64,000 nucleotides of DNA, taken from positions 1-64,000 of the forward strand of contig NZ_AHKF01000008.1 of assembly GCF_000252125.1 (NCBI RefSeq), given 5' to 3'. The translations under genes and the position numbers were made by a program. Positions 7,888 to 16,243 of the stretch are shown here, piece after piece. The DNA is from Flavobacterium frigoris PS1 (GTDB lineage: Bacteria > Bacteroidota > Bacteroidia > Flavobacteriales > Flavobacteriaceae). The notes below the pieces were generated by a model. It did no database searches and was not told the origin of the DNA. It was given only the letters and a program-made list of their open reading frames with translations. The number at the start of each line of letters is the position of its first letter. The first letter of the stretch is position 1.

Positions 7888-8957
7888 TTAATTTTCACTG
7901 TTTTTTTAAAAATATTATACGATTCATCCCACTTATACTTTTGAATATTAGTACTTCCATTTTTTGCTATTTGATAGCGTATTTTATCATTATCAATTAG
8001 TCTAATTATATTCTCTGCCATTAACTGAAAGTCTCCGGGCTCACTTAGCAAAGCGGTATCCTCATTTTTGGCCATAATATTGTAACCCTCAATATTAGTG
8101 CAAGCAACTGCACATCCGCAAATCATTGCCTCACCAACAGTTAACCCCCAGCCTTCTGAATGACTTGTTCCGATAAAAATAGCGGCCTCATTGTATATTT
8201 TATTATGCAAATCCTTATCCGGTGTTTGAATATACTTAATCCAAGAAGGCAAATTTTTTGGTCTTTCAGGATATCCAAAAAAAGAAGCTTTTAATAATGG
8301 AAATTTATCTCTAACAATTTCTAACGATTTCAAACCATCATCACATCCTTTTGCCGATGATAAATGAAATAACATTGCTATCTGGTATTTATATCTATCT
8401 TCAACATCTATTGTTTTTTTAAAGTAATTAAAATCAAAACCATTTAAAATTAATTCTGCTTTTTGTCCACGTGATTCTACTACTTTCAAAAGATGAGGGG
8501 AAACAACTATTTTTGTAAGTCCCAAATCCAGCGTTTCAAGAAAACGCTCTTCTCCATTGCACCATGTTTCATAACCCTGGATGAAATAGATTTTTTTACC
8601 TGAAAAAGCTAAATTATCAAGCCGCTCAGCGGTTTCAGCTGACGTTGCAACAATAACATCAGAATTAGGTATATGTTTTTGATCTAAAGATGGAACCCAA
8701 AAAATCTTGACCTTCTTATCTAAATCGAACCAATGATAAGGGGTATACTGATTATTAGCTTTATAATAAACGTACCGTAAAGCACTCTTAAATTTATTAA
8801 TGAAATTTTCTCCATTAAAAAAGACCGTAGCTGGTAAAACTATCCTAATGTCATATCCTTCACTAACAAATCGGTTTGCATATTCATATACCACCTTAAA
8901 TCCTCCTACTGGATATTTAGAATGACTAGGTAAAAGAAAAGTTATTGTGGGTTTCAT
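7884..8957 (-). CDS. GT4 glycosyltransferase
   Basis: A GT-B transferase of about 357 residues. I chose the internal ATG at 8957 (MKPTITFLLPSHSKYPVGG) because it gives the normal family N-terminus; an in-frame ATG at 9005 would add 16 residues that match nothing recognisable. The acceptor domain has YPVGGFKVVYEYANRF, with GYETWCNGEE in the middle. The donor domain has the signature GTSHSEGWGLTVGEAMICG with two conserved glutamates. It precedes the EpsG-type gene, overlapping it by four bases. It is a cytoplasmic enzyme of repeat-unit assembly with unknown sugar specificity. Confidence 0.8.
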   Translation of the reverse strand: MKPTITFLLPSHSKYPVGGFKVVYEYANRFVSEGYDIRIVLPATVFFNGENFINKFKSALRYVYYKANNQYTPYHWFDLDKKVKIFWVPSLDQKHIPNSDVIVATSAETAERLDNLAFSGKKIYFIQGYETWCNGEERFLETLDLGLTKIVVSPHLLKVVESRGQKAELILNGFDFNYFKKTIDVEDRYKYQIAMLFHLSSAKGCDDGLKSLEIVRDKFPLLKASFFGYPERPKNLPSWIKYIQTPDKDLHNKIYNEAAIFIGTSHSEGWGLTVGEAMICGCAVACTNIEGYNIMAKNEDTALLSEPGDFQLMAENIIRLIDNDKIRYQIAKNGSTNIQKYKWDESYNIFKKTVKIK

Positions 8958-9058
8958 AATAGGTGTATCGCTTTCAGAGGATAGAATTAAAATAATTATT
9001 CTCAAATTTAAGTAACTAAAAACCTATCCAGTTGTGAATAGATTTAACTTTATCCACG

Positions 9059-10024
9059 TTACATAAATTCTGCAGATGTTTTTCCTTTTCTAATTATAGT
9101 CAATAGTGTCTTCATTTTCAGATTAACTCTAGAAAGCATATAATGGCTAAAGGGGGCCAGTCTCACTAACGTTGTTGCTTTGTATTCCTTCAACTTTGAG
9201 TAGTCCTTTTTTACCAATATCTCATGAATTAACCATTTCTTTTGAAATAAAATTAAGCTTTCATAGGAAGGCTCAATAGGATTCTGTAAAGCATGAAAAT
9301 AGAGCTGAATGCGACAAATCCCTTCTATAAACCTTAATCTCTTATCTAATGACGCAGAACGACTTGCAGACTCTAGAGAGGAACAGTAAGTTATTGTACT
9401 AAGAGGAATGTAATGAAAAAGTGTATGTGGGGCAAATGCAAGCCACATAGCATGGTCTTCTGCGACAAATTTCATCTTAATCCATTCTTCGAAATCAGTA
9501 AAGCATAGCAGATCTGCACGGAATAAAACTGAAATTGCATAAATAAAATTTACTTTAAACATATTTGCTAAAACATCTCCTTCAGGACAATCACGAGCTC
9601 TACTTGGACGAAAAGTTTGATTTGTAATAGGATCATAGGTATCTGCCTCAGTGTGCACAACTCCAAAATCCGGATTATTCTCTAAAAATTCAACTTGAAG
9701 TTGCAGTTTAGAGGGATTATGCCACCAATCATCACCAGTACAAGTTGCGATGTACTTCCCTCTGCATGCTTTCAAGCAATCTGAATAATTTTTCATCAAA
9801 CCCTTATTAGGTGCTTGAGGTAACACCCTGATAACATTAGGGAATTTCAATGCATATTGCTCGCAGATCAAACGTGTATTACCCGTTGGAGAAGCATCTT
9901 CTCCAATAATAATTTCAAAAGAATAATCAGTTTGTTGCCCTAAAATGCTGTCAAGAGCGCGACCTATTGTTTCTTCTTGATTGTAACAAATAACTACAAC
10001 TGAAATTAAAGGAGCTTGATTCAT
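9059..10024 (-). CDS. GT2 glycosyltransferase
   Basis: A 321-residue family 2 transferase. The N-terminus has VVVICYNQEETIGRALDSIL, then the nucleotide-binding GEDAS motif (about 41-45), NKGLMKNYSDCLKACRGKYIA, and CTGDDWW (about 95-101) as the metal-binding DxD equivalent. The C-terminal part has no membrane segment. Its start codon shares one base with the stop of the wzx gene (position 10024), so it is tightly coupled to it. It probably adds one sugar of the block A repeat unit; donor unknown. Confidence 0.85.
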   Translation of the reverse strand: MNQAPLISVVVICYNQEETIGRALDSILGQQTDYSFEIIIGEDASPTGNTRLICEQYALKFPNVIRVLPQAPNKGLMKNYSDCLKACRGKYIATCTGDDWWHNPSKLQLQVEFLENNPDFGVVHTEADTYDPITNQTFRPSRARDCPEGDVLANMFKVNFIYAISVLFRADLLCFTDFEEWIKMKFVAEDHAMWLAFAPHTLFHYIPLSTITYCSSLESASRSASLDKRLRFIEGICRIQLYFHALQNPIEPSYESLILFQKKWLIHEILVKKDYSKLKEYKATTLVRLAPFSHYMLSRVNLKMKTLLTIIRKGKTSAEFM

Positions 10025-11502
10025 TACCTTTTTAAAATTTTATTTATAATTCCTTTTACATCCATAATTGAATTCAAATGATATAGAGAATACCCTATAG
10101 AAATCACTAAAGCTAGCACCGACAAAAATAAACGAAAAGTGCCACTAAGATATTCTTGTGAATAAAAAGCAAACGTAAGAAGTAGGATGAATACAGCAAT
10201 AACTTTCAAATTAGACTTAGATACGTGTATACCAAATTTATTGTAACTATAAATGTAAGTAAATAAAACAGAAACAAGCTGCGCTATAAAAAAGGATAAC
10301 CCTATACCAACAAAACCTAAATAATCCCAACCAAAATAAACAATTGACATATAAATAACCGTATACGAAATACTATAGGACATATATAACTTCCCATGCC
10401 CTTTTGCCAAGAAGACAAAGCCACATGGCCAAGAAATTATTTTAAAGAAATCACCCAAAACTTGCCATTTAAGAATAGCAACAGCCCCAATAAATTGAGC
10501 TGAATATAATAGTCGAATTGCAATATCTGCAAAACCCACCATTCCAATAATAATTGGAGATGCAAGAAGAAGAACAATATACAGCTGAGAATTTACAGCC
10601 TCATGTAATTTCTTGTTATCATCGTGAATTGACGATAACTTTGGGTAGTAATCGCTAGCCATTGCACCTAATACTATTGACAGATACATTGTGGCAATTG
10701 TATTAGCAGCAGTAAAAAGTCCAACACCTTCAACATTCGTTTTATCTGCAATAAAAGCTCTTAGCCCTAGTCCTGCCATTTGATCAAATACACTAACGAC
10801 TATAGTAAAAAAACCAATTCGAATCATGCCTTTAGCACCTAGCCAAGAATCTGAAAGTGCTATTTTGCCGAAATCAGGAATTGCTAATTTTCGATAAAAG
10901 TAATAAGACACTACAAAATTAATAAAACCCGTAATTATAAGTGAAGGTACAATTCCATCTTCTTTAAACTGCAGGTAAAGAAGGACTGAAAATAACGAAC
11001 TTATTAAATTTGCGACGATAGCCGATTTTGCCATCATTAAAATCGACCTTTTCCCTTGCATTACGGCTTGAAAACCTGAACTAATAGTAGTAAAAAAAAT
11101 TGAAATTGATAAAAATGCGATACCAAAAGTATAACTATTATCGCTAAACAAAAATGTACTCAAAGGCAAGCAAAACACCAAGGTGATGAAACCACCTAAA
11201 AGCGCCGACATCAAAACCCATTTGTTAAAGATCTTTACAATTTTTGAAACTTCAATATCGTCTTTCTTAGCCGCGGCGATTGAAATATCTCTAACTCCGC
11301 TGAAAGCTAAACCGAAACCTGCGATATTTTTTATCATCTCGGTGGCTGTAGTTAATATACCAACGATTCCAACACCCGAAGGACCTAAAATAATTGCAAT
11401 AATTTTAGTCCTGATTAATGATATTAAAATATTAATTACTTGTCCACCACCCACGGTCCCAGTAGCTTTTAAAGCCGCCTTGGATTCTTGCTTTTCACTC
11501 AT
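10024..11502 (-). CDS. wzx: O-antigen flippase Wzx (first)
   Basis: A 492-residue multi-spanning membrane protein with about twelve to fourteen hydrophobic segments, close to WzxE-type O-antigen translocases. The N-terminus has the characteristic stretch VNILISLIRTKIIAIILGPSG, followed by GIVGILTTATEMIKNIAGFG. It would flip the undecaprenyl-linked repeat unit of block A to the periplasm. It begins two bases after the stop of the glycosyltransferase gene at 11505-12518 and ends in a one-base overlap with the next GT2 gene. A second, clearly different Wzx is encoded at 37923-39293, so the region makes at least two separate repeat units or has been assembled from two loci. Confidence 0.9.
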   Translation of the reverse strand: MSEKQESKAALKATGTVGGGQVINILISLIRTKIIAIILGPSGVGIVGILTTATEMIKNIAGFGLAFSGVRDISIAAAKKDDIEVSKIVKIFNKWVLMSALLGGFITLVFCLPLSTFLFSDNSYTFGIAFLSISIFFTTISSGFQAVMQGKRSILMMAKSAIVANLISSLFSVLLYLQFKEDGIVPSLIITGFINFVVSYYFYRKLAIPDFGKIALSDSWLGAKGMIRIGFFTIVVSVFDQMAGLGLRAFIADKTNVEGVGLFTAANTIATMYLSIVLGAMASDYYPKLSSIHDDNKKLHEAVNSQLYIVLLLASPIIIGMVGFADIAIRLLYSAQFIGAVAILKWQVLGDFFKIISWPCGFVFLAKGHGKLYMSYSISYTVIYMSIVYFGWDYLGFVGIGLSFFIAQLVSVLFTYIYSYNKFGIHVSKSNLKVIAVFILLLTFAFYSQEYLSGTFRLFLSVLALVISIGYSLYHLNSIMDVKGIINKILKR

Positions 11503-11504
11503 TA

Positions 11505-12518
11505 TTAAACGGAAAATCCAATTTTTTGATATTGATCTTTAAAACGGTTCACCCATTTATCCCATTCCTCGACTGATGCTAATTTATTTTTGCTTTTATT
11601 CAATAAACTCTTGATATCACTTTCAAGTATGTCTTGTGGATAACCAGACATAGGGTCTAAATCTCCAGCGTACCAAGCTTTGTTCATCAAATCATTATAT
11701 ATAAATGGATTAAAATCAATTCCAGGAAAAACATTAGTTGCAGACGACGTAAAACTTGTATTTAAAACATCCTTTTTACTCACTCCATACTTGACTGATT
11801 TTTCAGTTTTATAAAAATTCAAAGCTTTTTTTAATTGTTCATCTTCATTCACCACACCTGAAAAATCTTTCCAAAGGTGTGAATAATATTTCTTAGAGAA
11901 TATTGCTCCTGCAACATTATAAATGGTATAATAATTTATTACACCATTATTTTTAATATTAAATCGATTTAAAATAGACCAAATTTTAAATGGATTACCC
12001 AAATACAAATTCTTGAACAAAAATTCATTTTTCGTTACTAACTTAGGTTTTATTTCATTTACGTAAGCTGATACTGAGTTAAGCTTTCCAGAAATCAGTC
12101 TTGAGTTACCAAAATAAAATAATTTTATCATGCACATATTCTGTGACTCCATTAGATCAATCATAGCACGAGTCTCAATTTTATCCGTAACCCAAATATC
12201 ATCTTCTAATACAATAAAATATTCCTCATTATTATTTGCGATATTTGATAGCCAAAATTGAGTTGGAATCTCCATTTCGTCTATTTTCTCTCCTTTTAAG
12301 ACAAATTTCTCAATCTTATCAACCTTCGCTTTGTAAAAAGGAGAAAGTCTTATCTCTACAGTTGGATATTTCTCTTTTATCCTTTCTAAGTACTTAGGAT
12401 TTGTTCCGTCATCTAAAACTATTATCGACAAATCAACATCAATAATATTGAGCAAAATGCTTTGGATACATCTATCCAAATAATAAGGCCTATTAAATGA
12501 TTTTATAAAAACATTCAT
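11505..12518 (-). CDS. GT-A-like glycosyltransferase
   Basis: A 337-residue protein starting MNVFIKSFNRPYYLDRCIQS, a family-2-like nucleotide-binding strand and helix. DDGTN lies near residue 36 and YFIVLEDDIWV near 100, the latter supplying an EDD metal site. The rest is poorly conserved, with long lysine-rich stretches, and resembles capsule glycosyltransferases of Bacteroidota. It follows the aminotransferase fdtB across a 173-base AT-rich gap, the longest gap inside block A, in which I saw no gene. It may transfer the dTDP-3-acetamido sugar made just upstream, but this is inference from position. Confidence 0.65.
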   Translation of the reverse strand: MNVFIKSFNRPYYLDRCIQSILLNIIDVDLSIIVLDDGTNPKYLERIKEKYPTVEIRLSPFYKAKVDKIEKFVLKGEKIDEMEIPTQFWLSNIANNNEEYFIVLEDDIWVTDKIETRAMIDLMESQNMCMIKLFYFGNSRLISGKLNSVSAYVNEIKPKLVTKNEFLFKNLYLGNPFKIWSILNRFNIKNNGVINYYTIYNVAGAIFSKKYYSHLWKDFSGVVNEDEQLKKALNFYKTEKSVKYGVSKKDVLNTSFTSSATNVFPGIDFNPFIYNDLMNKAWYAGDLDPMSGYPQDILESDIKSLLNKSKNKLASVEEWDKWVNRFKDQYQKIGFSV

Positions 12519-12691
12519 TAATATATATTTTATTTTTTAAATTTCTTATCTGTCCATATCATTTACACAAAATGCAAAGACAAAAAAGAGTAGAGAAGTC
12601 GAACTACATACTATATTCATTAAATACTACTAAAAAAGATAGATTAAAATAAATAAAGAATTGTAAAGTTTAAGGAAAACAAGCTCAAAAA

Positions 12692-13795
12692 CTAGCCATT
12701 AAAAGCATTTAATACAGCTACTACTTTTAGAATTTCATCAGTATCAATCACTGCACTTATTGGCAGGCTTAAAACTTGTGCATGAATTTGCTCCGTAATA
12801 GCTAATGAAATAGCTGACATATATGAATAACATTCTTGTTTATATAAAGGAATTGGATAATGGATTAAAGTTTGAATTCCATGTTCCTGTAAATAAGCTT
12901 GTAATTCATCTCTTTTATTACAGCGAATAACAAAAACATGCCAAACATGACCATCGACTTCATCTAAAGAAGGTAAGATGATCTTGCTGTTTTTTATATT
13001 TGCAATATAATATGCAGCAATCGCTCTACGACCTTGCGTTTCAGCTTCCAAATAACGCAACTTCACATTTAAAAAAGCAGCTTGTATTTCGTCCATACGA
13101 CTATTTAAGCCTTGGTAACGATTTACGTATTTTTGCGATGAGCCATAGTTGGCTAAAGTCCGTACCGTTTCTGCTAATTCTACATCTTTCGTTACAACCG
13201 CTCCTGCGTCTCCCAAAGCTCCTAAATTTTTACCTGGATAAAAACTAAAACCAGCGGCATCTCCTAAATTACCTGTTCGAACACCATTAAAACGAGCTCC
13301 AATAGCTTGTGCATTGTCTTCAATAATTTTTAAATTATGCTTCTCGGCTAAGGCAACCAATTCAGAACCCCAACAAACACGGCCATATAAATGAACAACC
13401 ATAATAGCTTTTGTCTTTGCCGTAATTTTATTCTCTATCAAATTTAAATCTAAATTATAAGAGCTTAAATCTGGCTCAACTAAGACAGGTATTAATCCAT
13501 TATCAGTAATCGCCAGTACCGAGGCGATATATGTATTTGCAGGAACAATCACTTCATCTCCTTGCTTCATCAAGCCTAATTCTATATAAGCCTTAAAGAT
13601 AAGCCGCAAAGCATCTAAACCATTAGCAACAGCTACTGCATTTCCGCCTTCTTGAAAAACTTCTAAACTGCTTTCAAATTGTTTCACTTGTTCCCCAAGT
13701 AAATACCAGCCGCTATCGATAACTTCAGCTGCCGCTTTCTTAAGTTCTTCAGCGTACTGACCATTTATCTTTTGTAAATCTAAAAATTTAATCAT
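12692..13795 (-). CDS. fdtB: dTDP-3-amino-3,6-dideoxyhexose aminotransferase (FdtB/QdtB type)
   Basis: PLP-dependent aminotransferase of the DegT/DnrJ/EryC1/StrS family, 367 residues. The PLP lysine lies in SFYPGKNLG (Lys189), the VVHLYG and [11 protein letters not shown] motifs are present near 133 and 157, and GSSQKYVN follows. The sequence pattern matches FdtB/QdtB, which aminates the 3-keto sugar formed by FdtA or QdtA. It overlaps the acetyltransferase gene upstream by four bases and sits in the order fdtA, fdtA, fdtC, fdtB. The product would be dTDP-3-amino-3,6-dideoxy-galactose or -glucose. The sugar configuration depends on which ketoisomerase is active. Confidence 0.85.
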   Translation of the reverse strand: MIKFLDLQKINGQYAEELKKAAAEVIDSGWYLLGEQVKQFESSLEVFQEGGNAVAVANGLDALRLIFKAYIELGLMKQGDEVIVPANTYIASVLAITDNGLIPVLVEPDLSSYNLDLNLIENKITAKTKAIMVVHLYGRVCWGSELVALAEKHNLKIIEDNAQAIGARFNGVRTGNLGDAAGFSFYPGKNLGALGDAGAVVTKDVELAETVRTLANYGSSQKYVNRYQGLNSRMDEIQAAFLNVKLRYLEAETQGRRAIAAYYIANIKNSKIILPSLDEVDGHVWHVFVIRCNKRDELQAYLQEHGIQTLIHYPIPLYKQECYSYMSAISLAITEQIHAQVLSLPISAVIDTDEILKVVAVLNAFNG

Positions 13796-14334
13796 CTTTT
13801 TACTGGTTTAAACCCTTCTAAAAAATATTCGTCTCCTGTTTTCTTATCCTTCAAATCTAAATCTAATAAGCAAAAATCGTCTGTTATATACCCTTTATGT
13901 ACTGCGGGATTACCGTACCATACCGTATAAGGCAACGTACTTTTTGTTAAAACACTTCCCGCCCCAATCAAAGTTTTAAAACCAATTTCAATACCGCACA
14001 AAATTGTAGAATTTGCACCTATGGAAACTGACTCGTTTATTATAGTCTTTTCATTTTGGTATTCCTTATTCTTAGAAATAGGAATTCTGTCATTTGTAAA
14101 AGTAACATTAGGCCCTATCATTACTTTATTTTTAATAGACACACCATCCCATATTTGCACACCAGGCTTTATAGTAACATCATCGCCTATAACGACATCG
14201 TTTTCAATAAAAACATTACAATTTATATTACATCGATTGCCAATTACTGCTTCCTTAAGTATTATTGAAAACTGCCAAACAAAAGTATCCTTCCCTATAT
14301 TATTAGACTGAACATCAGATAATTTGTGTATCAT
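13792..14334 (-). CDS. fdtC: dTDP-3-amino-3,6-dideoxyhexose N-acetyltransferase (FdtC-like)
   Basis: A 180-residue left-handed beta-helix acetyltransferase with hexapeptide repeats running from about residue 25 to 155 (for instance [40 protein letters not shown]), ending in [10 protein letters not shown]. It would use acetyl-CoA to acetylate the 3-amino group made by FdtB, giving dTDP-Fuc3NAc or dTDP-Qui3NAc. It overlaps the upstream ketoisomerase gene by 20 bases and the downstream aminotransferase gene by four. The tight overlap and order are typical of this module. An acetyltransferase of another amino sugar is the only serious alternative. Confidence 0.8.
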   Translation of the reverse strand: MIHKLSDVQSNNIGKDTFVWQFSIILKEAVIGNRCNINCNVFIENDVVIGDDVTIKPGVQIWDGVSIKNKVMIGPNVTFTNDRIPISKNKEYQNEKTIINESVSIGANSTILCGIEIGFKTLIGAGSVLTKSTLPYTVWYGNPAVHKGYITDDFCLLDLDLKDKKTGDEYFLEGFKPVKR

Positions 14335-14737
14335 TTTTGTATTTTATAAATTCATCATAATCCCTGATATAATCACTTTCATTGTATTCATGAGAAGCCA
14401 AAACCAAGCAAATAGAACCACTAGAAAAACCTTTAATTTCCCTCCAGATACCCGGTTGAATATGTAATGCCTTTGATGGGTCGTTTAAGAAAAATTCGTT
14501 TTTATTAACCCCATCATCTAATACAAATGTAAACGATCCGCTTGCTGCAACTATATATTGCTGCAAGTCATAATGTCCATGCCCGCCTCTATCAGCACCC
14601 ATAGGAACATCATATAAATAATAAATTCTCTTGATATCAAAAGGAATATTTTTATTATTTTCTAATACTGTAATATTTCCTGCTTCATTATGCACTTTAG
14701 ATAAATCTACTATTTTGCAGTCCCAAACGTTATACAT
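14315..14737 (-). CDS. fdtA: FdtA/QdtA-family 3,4-ketoisomerase (second copy)
   Basis: A 140-residue cupin protein of the WxcM/FdtA/QdtA family, which moves the keto group of dTDP-4-keto-6-deoxyglucose from C4 to C3. The motif RGGHGHYDLQQYIVAASGSF (about 49-68) keeps the H-x-H pair and the LQQ/LEQ motif of characterised members. YRDYDEF-like ending (DYIRDYDEF) is also typical. It overlaps the upstream paralogue by eight bases and fdtC by 20. Whether it yields the gluco or galacto product cannot be read from sequence. It is closely related to the neighbouring 133-residue copy, which differs at the H-x-H site. Confidence 0.85.
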   Translation of the reverse strand: MYNVWDCKIVDLSKVHNEAGNITVLENNKNIPFDIKRIYYLYDVPMGADRGGHGHYDLQQYIVAASGSFTFVLDDGVNKNEFFLNDPSKALHIQPGIWREIKGFSSGSICLVLASHEYNESDYIRDYDEFIKYKNDTQII

Positions 14738-15131
14738 TCTTCAAAGTTTTAAATTCCTCAAAATCTCTAATATAATCATCTTTTGAAAAGGGATCACTAG
14801 AAATATGTAATGCTAAAGAATTAGTAGAAAAATTCTCAATATGCCTCCATGTTTTAGCCGGCAAGTACAATCCGTAGTAACTCCTATTTAAAGAAAAGGT
14901 ATCTGTACTACCGTCATCATTTGTAACAACTACATCAAAACTTCCACTTAGAGCTACAATGATTTCCTTCTGATTAAAGTAAGCATGTCCCCCTCGAATT
15001 TCTCCACCAGGAACATCATAAGTCCAAAATATTCTTTGAATCTCAAAAGGAATTTGATCTTTATGCTGCAGAAAGGTAAGGTTTCCTCTTGGATCCTGAA
15101 TTTTTGGGAAATTTAAAATAACCGGTTTCAT
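14730..15131 (-). CDS. FdtA/QdtA-family ketoisomerase (first copy, HxY variant)
   Basis: A 133-residue cupin protein, tandem paralogue of the gene that follows. It has the family layout: TYDVPGGEIRGGHAYFNQKE near 38-57, LSGSFDVVV, WRHIENFS, and the DDYIRDFEEF end. The motif is RGGHAY rather than RGGHxH, and NQKE replaces LQQ, so one of the paired histidines and the adjacent glutamine are changed. It may have a different product, be a 3,4-ketoisomerase with a different configuration, or act as a partner subunit. It begins 26 bases after the wzz-like gene ends and overlaps the second copy by eight bases. Confidence 0.75.
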   Translation of the reverse strand: MKPVILNFPKIQDPRGNLTFLQHKDQIPFEIQRIFWTYDVPGGEIRGGHAYFNQKEIIVALSGSFDVVVTNDDGSTDTFSLNRSYYGLYLPAKTWRHIENFSTNSLALHISSDPFSKDDYIRDFEEFKTLKNV

Positions 15132-15157
15132 ATTATAAAGATAGATAAGATAAAAAA

Positions 15158-16243
15158 CTATTTAAGAATCAATTTAACTAACCTTCTAAAGACCAAATAG
15201 ATCACTGTCAAAAGACCTGCCAAGAATCCTCCCACAACAATCCCTTTAAGTTTTCCAAACTTCTCTTTAGGTAAAGGTAAAATGGGTCTGTCAATTACTT
15301 GTATTAAAGGAGTCTCTCTTCGCACTGTGACTTTAGCTAATTCACTTTGCTTAATTAGCTCTGTTAATATTGCTGTATTAGCCTGCACGTCTACTTGTCT
15401 TCTTGCTGAAGGTGCACGACGAACATTTAGAGCGGGGTTCAAATTGAAATTATTATCGTTAGCCACAGCAACACCGTTAATAGCACCATTTAGTTCTCTC
15501 CTAATGGAATCTGTCTGACGTTTTAAGATTAACATGTTTTCTGTAGATTTCTTACTTTTAGTCTCTACATAAAATTGAGAAACTTTAGTAGCTAAGGCTT
15601 CACAAAAGTATTTAGAAAAAAGCTCATTAGAAGAAAGAACATCAATACTTATTATCGCAATTTTTTTGTCCTTTTGACCTACGACTAATGCTTTAGAGAG
15701 GTTTTTATAGATAGCCCCCAAAATACTGTCATGAACTCTAGTAAAACCCTTTCGGTCAGAATTAGGTAAAAATTTTATATTCCTTAAATTAGGTTCCTTT
15801 TCCCAGCTTTCCCTCCAACCACTATCTTCAATATACATTTCTGCTAAAGAGATAGTTTTCCCGTCTATACTAACGGGAGTCAGTAAAGTTTGTTCAACCA
15901 TGGAACGTGATTTAAATAATTCGGCCAAGTTAGCACCTGTAAAAACACCACCTGCTCCACCTCCAATATCTAAACCAAGTGTACTAGCTAAACCTAATGC
16001 ACCTCCTATTCCACCACTTCCCGATTTTTCATCTTCTAGAGCAAAAGACAAACTAGCGGTGTAAACTGGCTCTCTAGAAAAAGAATACGCCAAGCCTACC
16101 AATGCCCCTATTATTCCTGCTAAAAAAATAATTTTCCATTTGGAAATCAAAAAATTAAACCATTCTTTAACCGTGATGATTACTTCTTTTATCGCAATTT
16201 CATCCTCATGATTCTTTTTGCTTACTTCATTCATGTTACTCAT
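15158..16243 (-). CDS. wzz: Wzz-type chain-length determinant protein
   Basis: A 361-residue protein with two membrane segments, one near residues 36-54 (IIFLAGIIGALVGLAYSF) and one near 332-352 (GIVVGGFLAGLLTVIYLVF). Between them is a long periplasmic domain with predicted coiled coil around EQT and LILKRQTDSIRRELN. A proline-rich stretch (DRPILPLPKEKFG) precedes the second membrane segment, as in Wzz proteins. There is no C-terminal kinase domain, unlike the two Wzc proteins here. Its ATG overlaps the stop codon of the SLBB gene (one base), so expression is coupled. It should set polymer length for the EpsG-type polymerase of block A. Confidence 0.85.
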   Translation of the reverse strand: MSNMNEVSKKNHEDEIAIKEVIITVKEWFNFLISKWKIIFLAGIIGALVGLAYSFSREPVYTASLSFALEDEKSGSGGIGGALGLASTLGLDIGGGAGGVFTGANLAELFKSRSMVEQTLLTPVSIDGKTISLAEMYIEDSGWRESWEKEPNLRNIKFLPNSDRKGFTRVHDSILGAIYKNLSKALVVGQKDKKIAIISIDVLSSNELFSKYFCEALATKVSQFYVETKSKKSTENMLILKRQTDSIRRELNGAINGVAVANDNNFNLNPALNVRRAPSARRQVDVQANTAILTELIKQSELAKVTVRRETPLIQVIDRPILPLPKEKFGKLKGIVVGGFLAGLLTVIYLVFRRLVKLILK

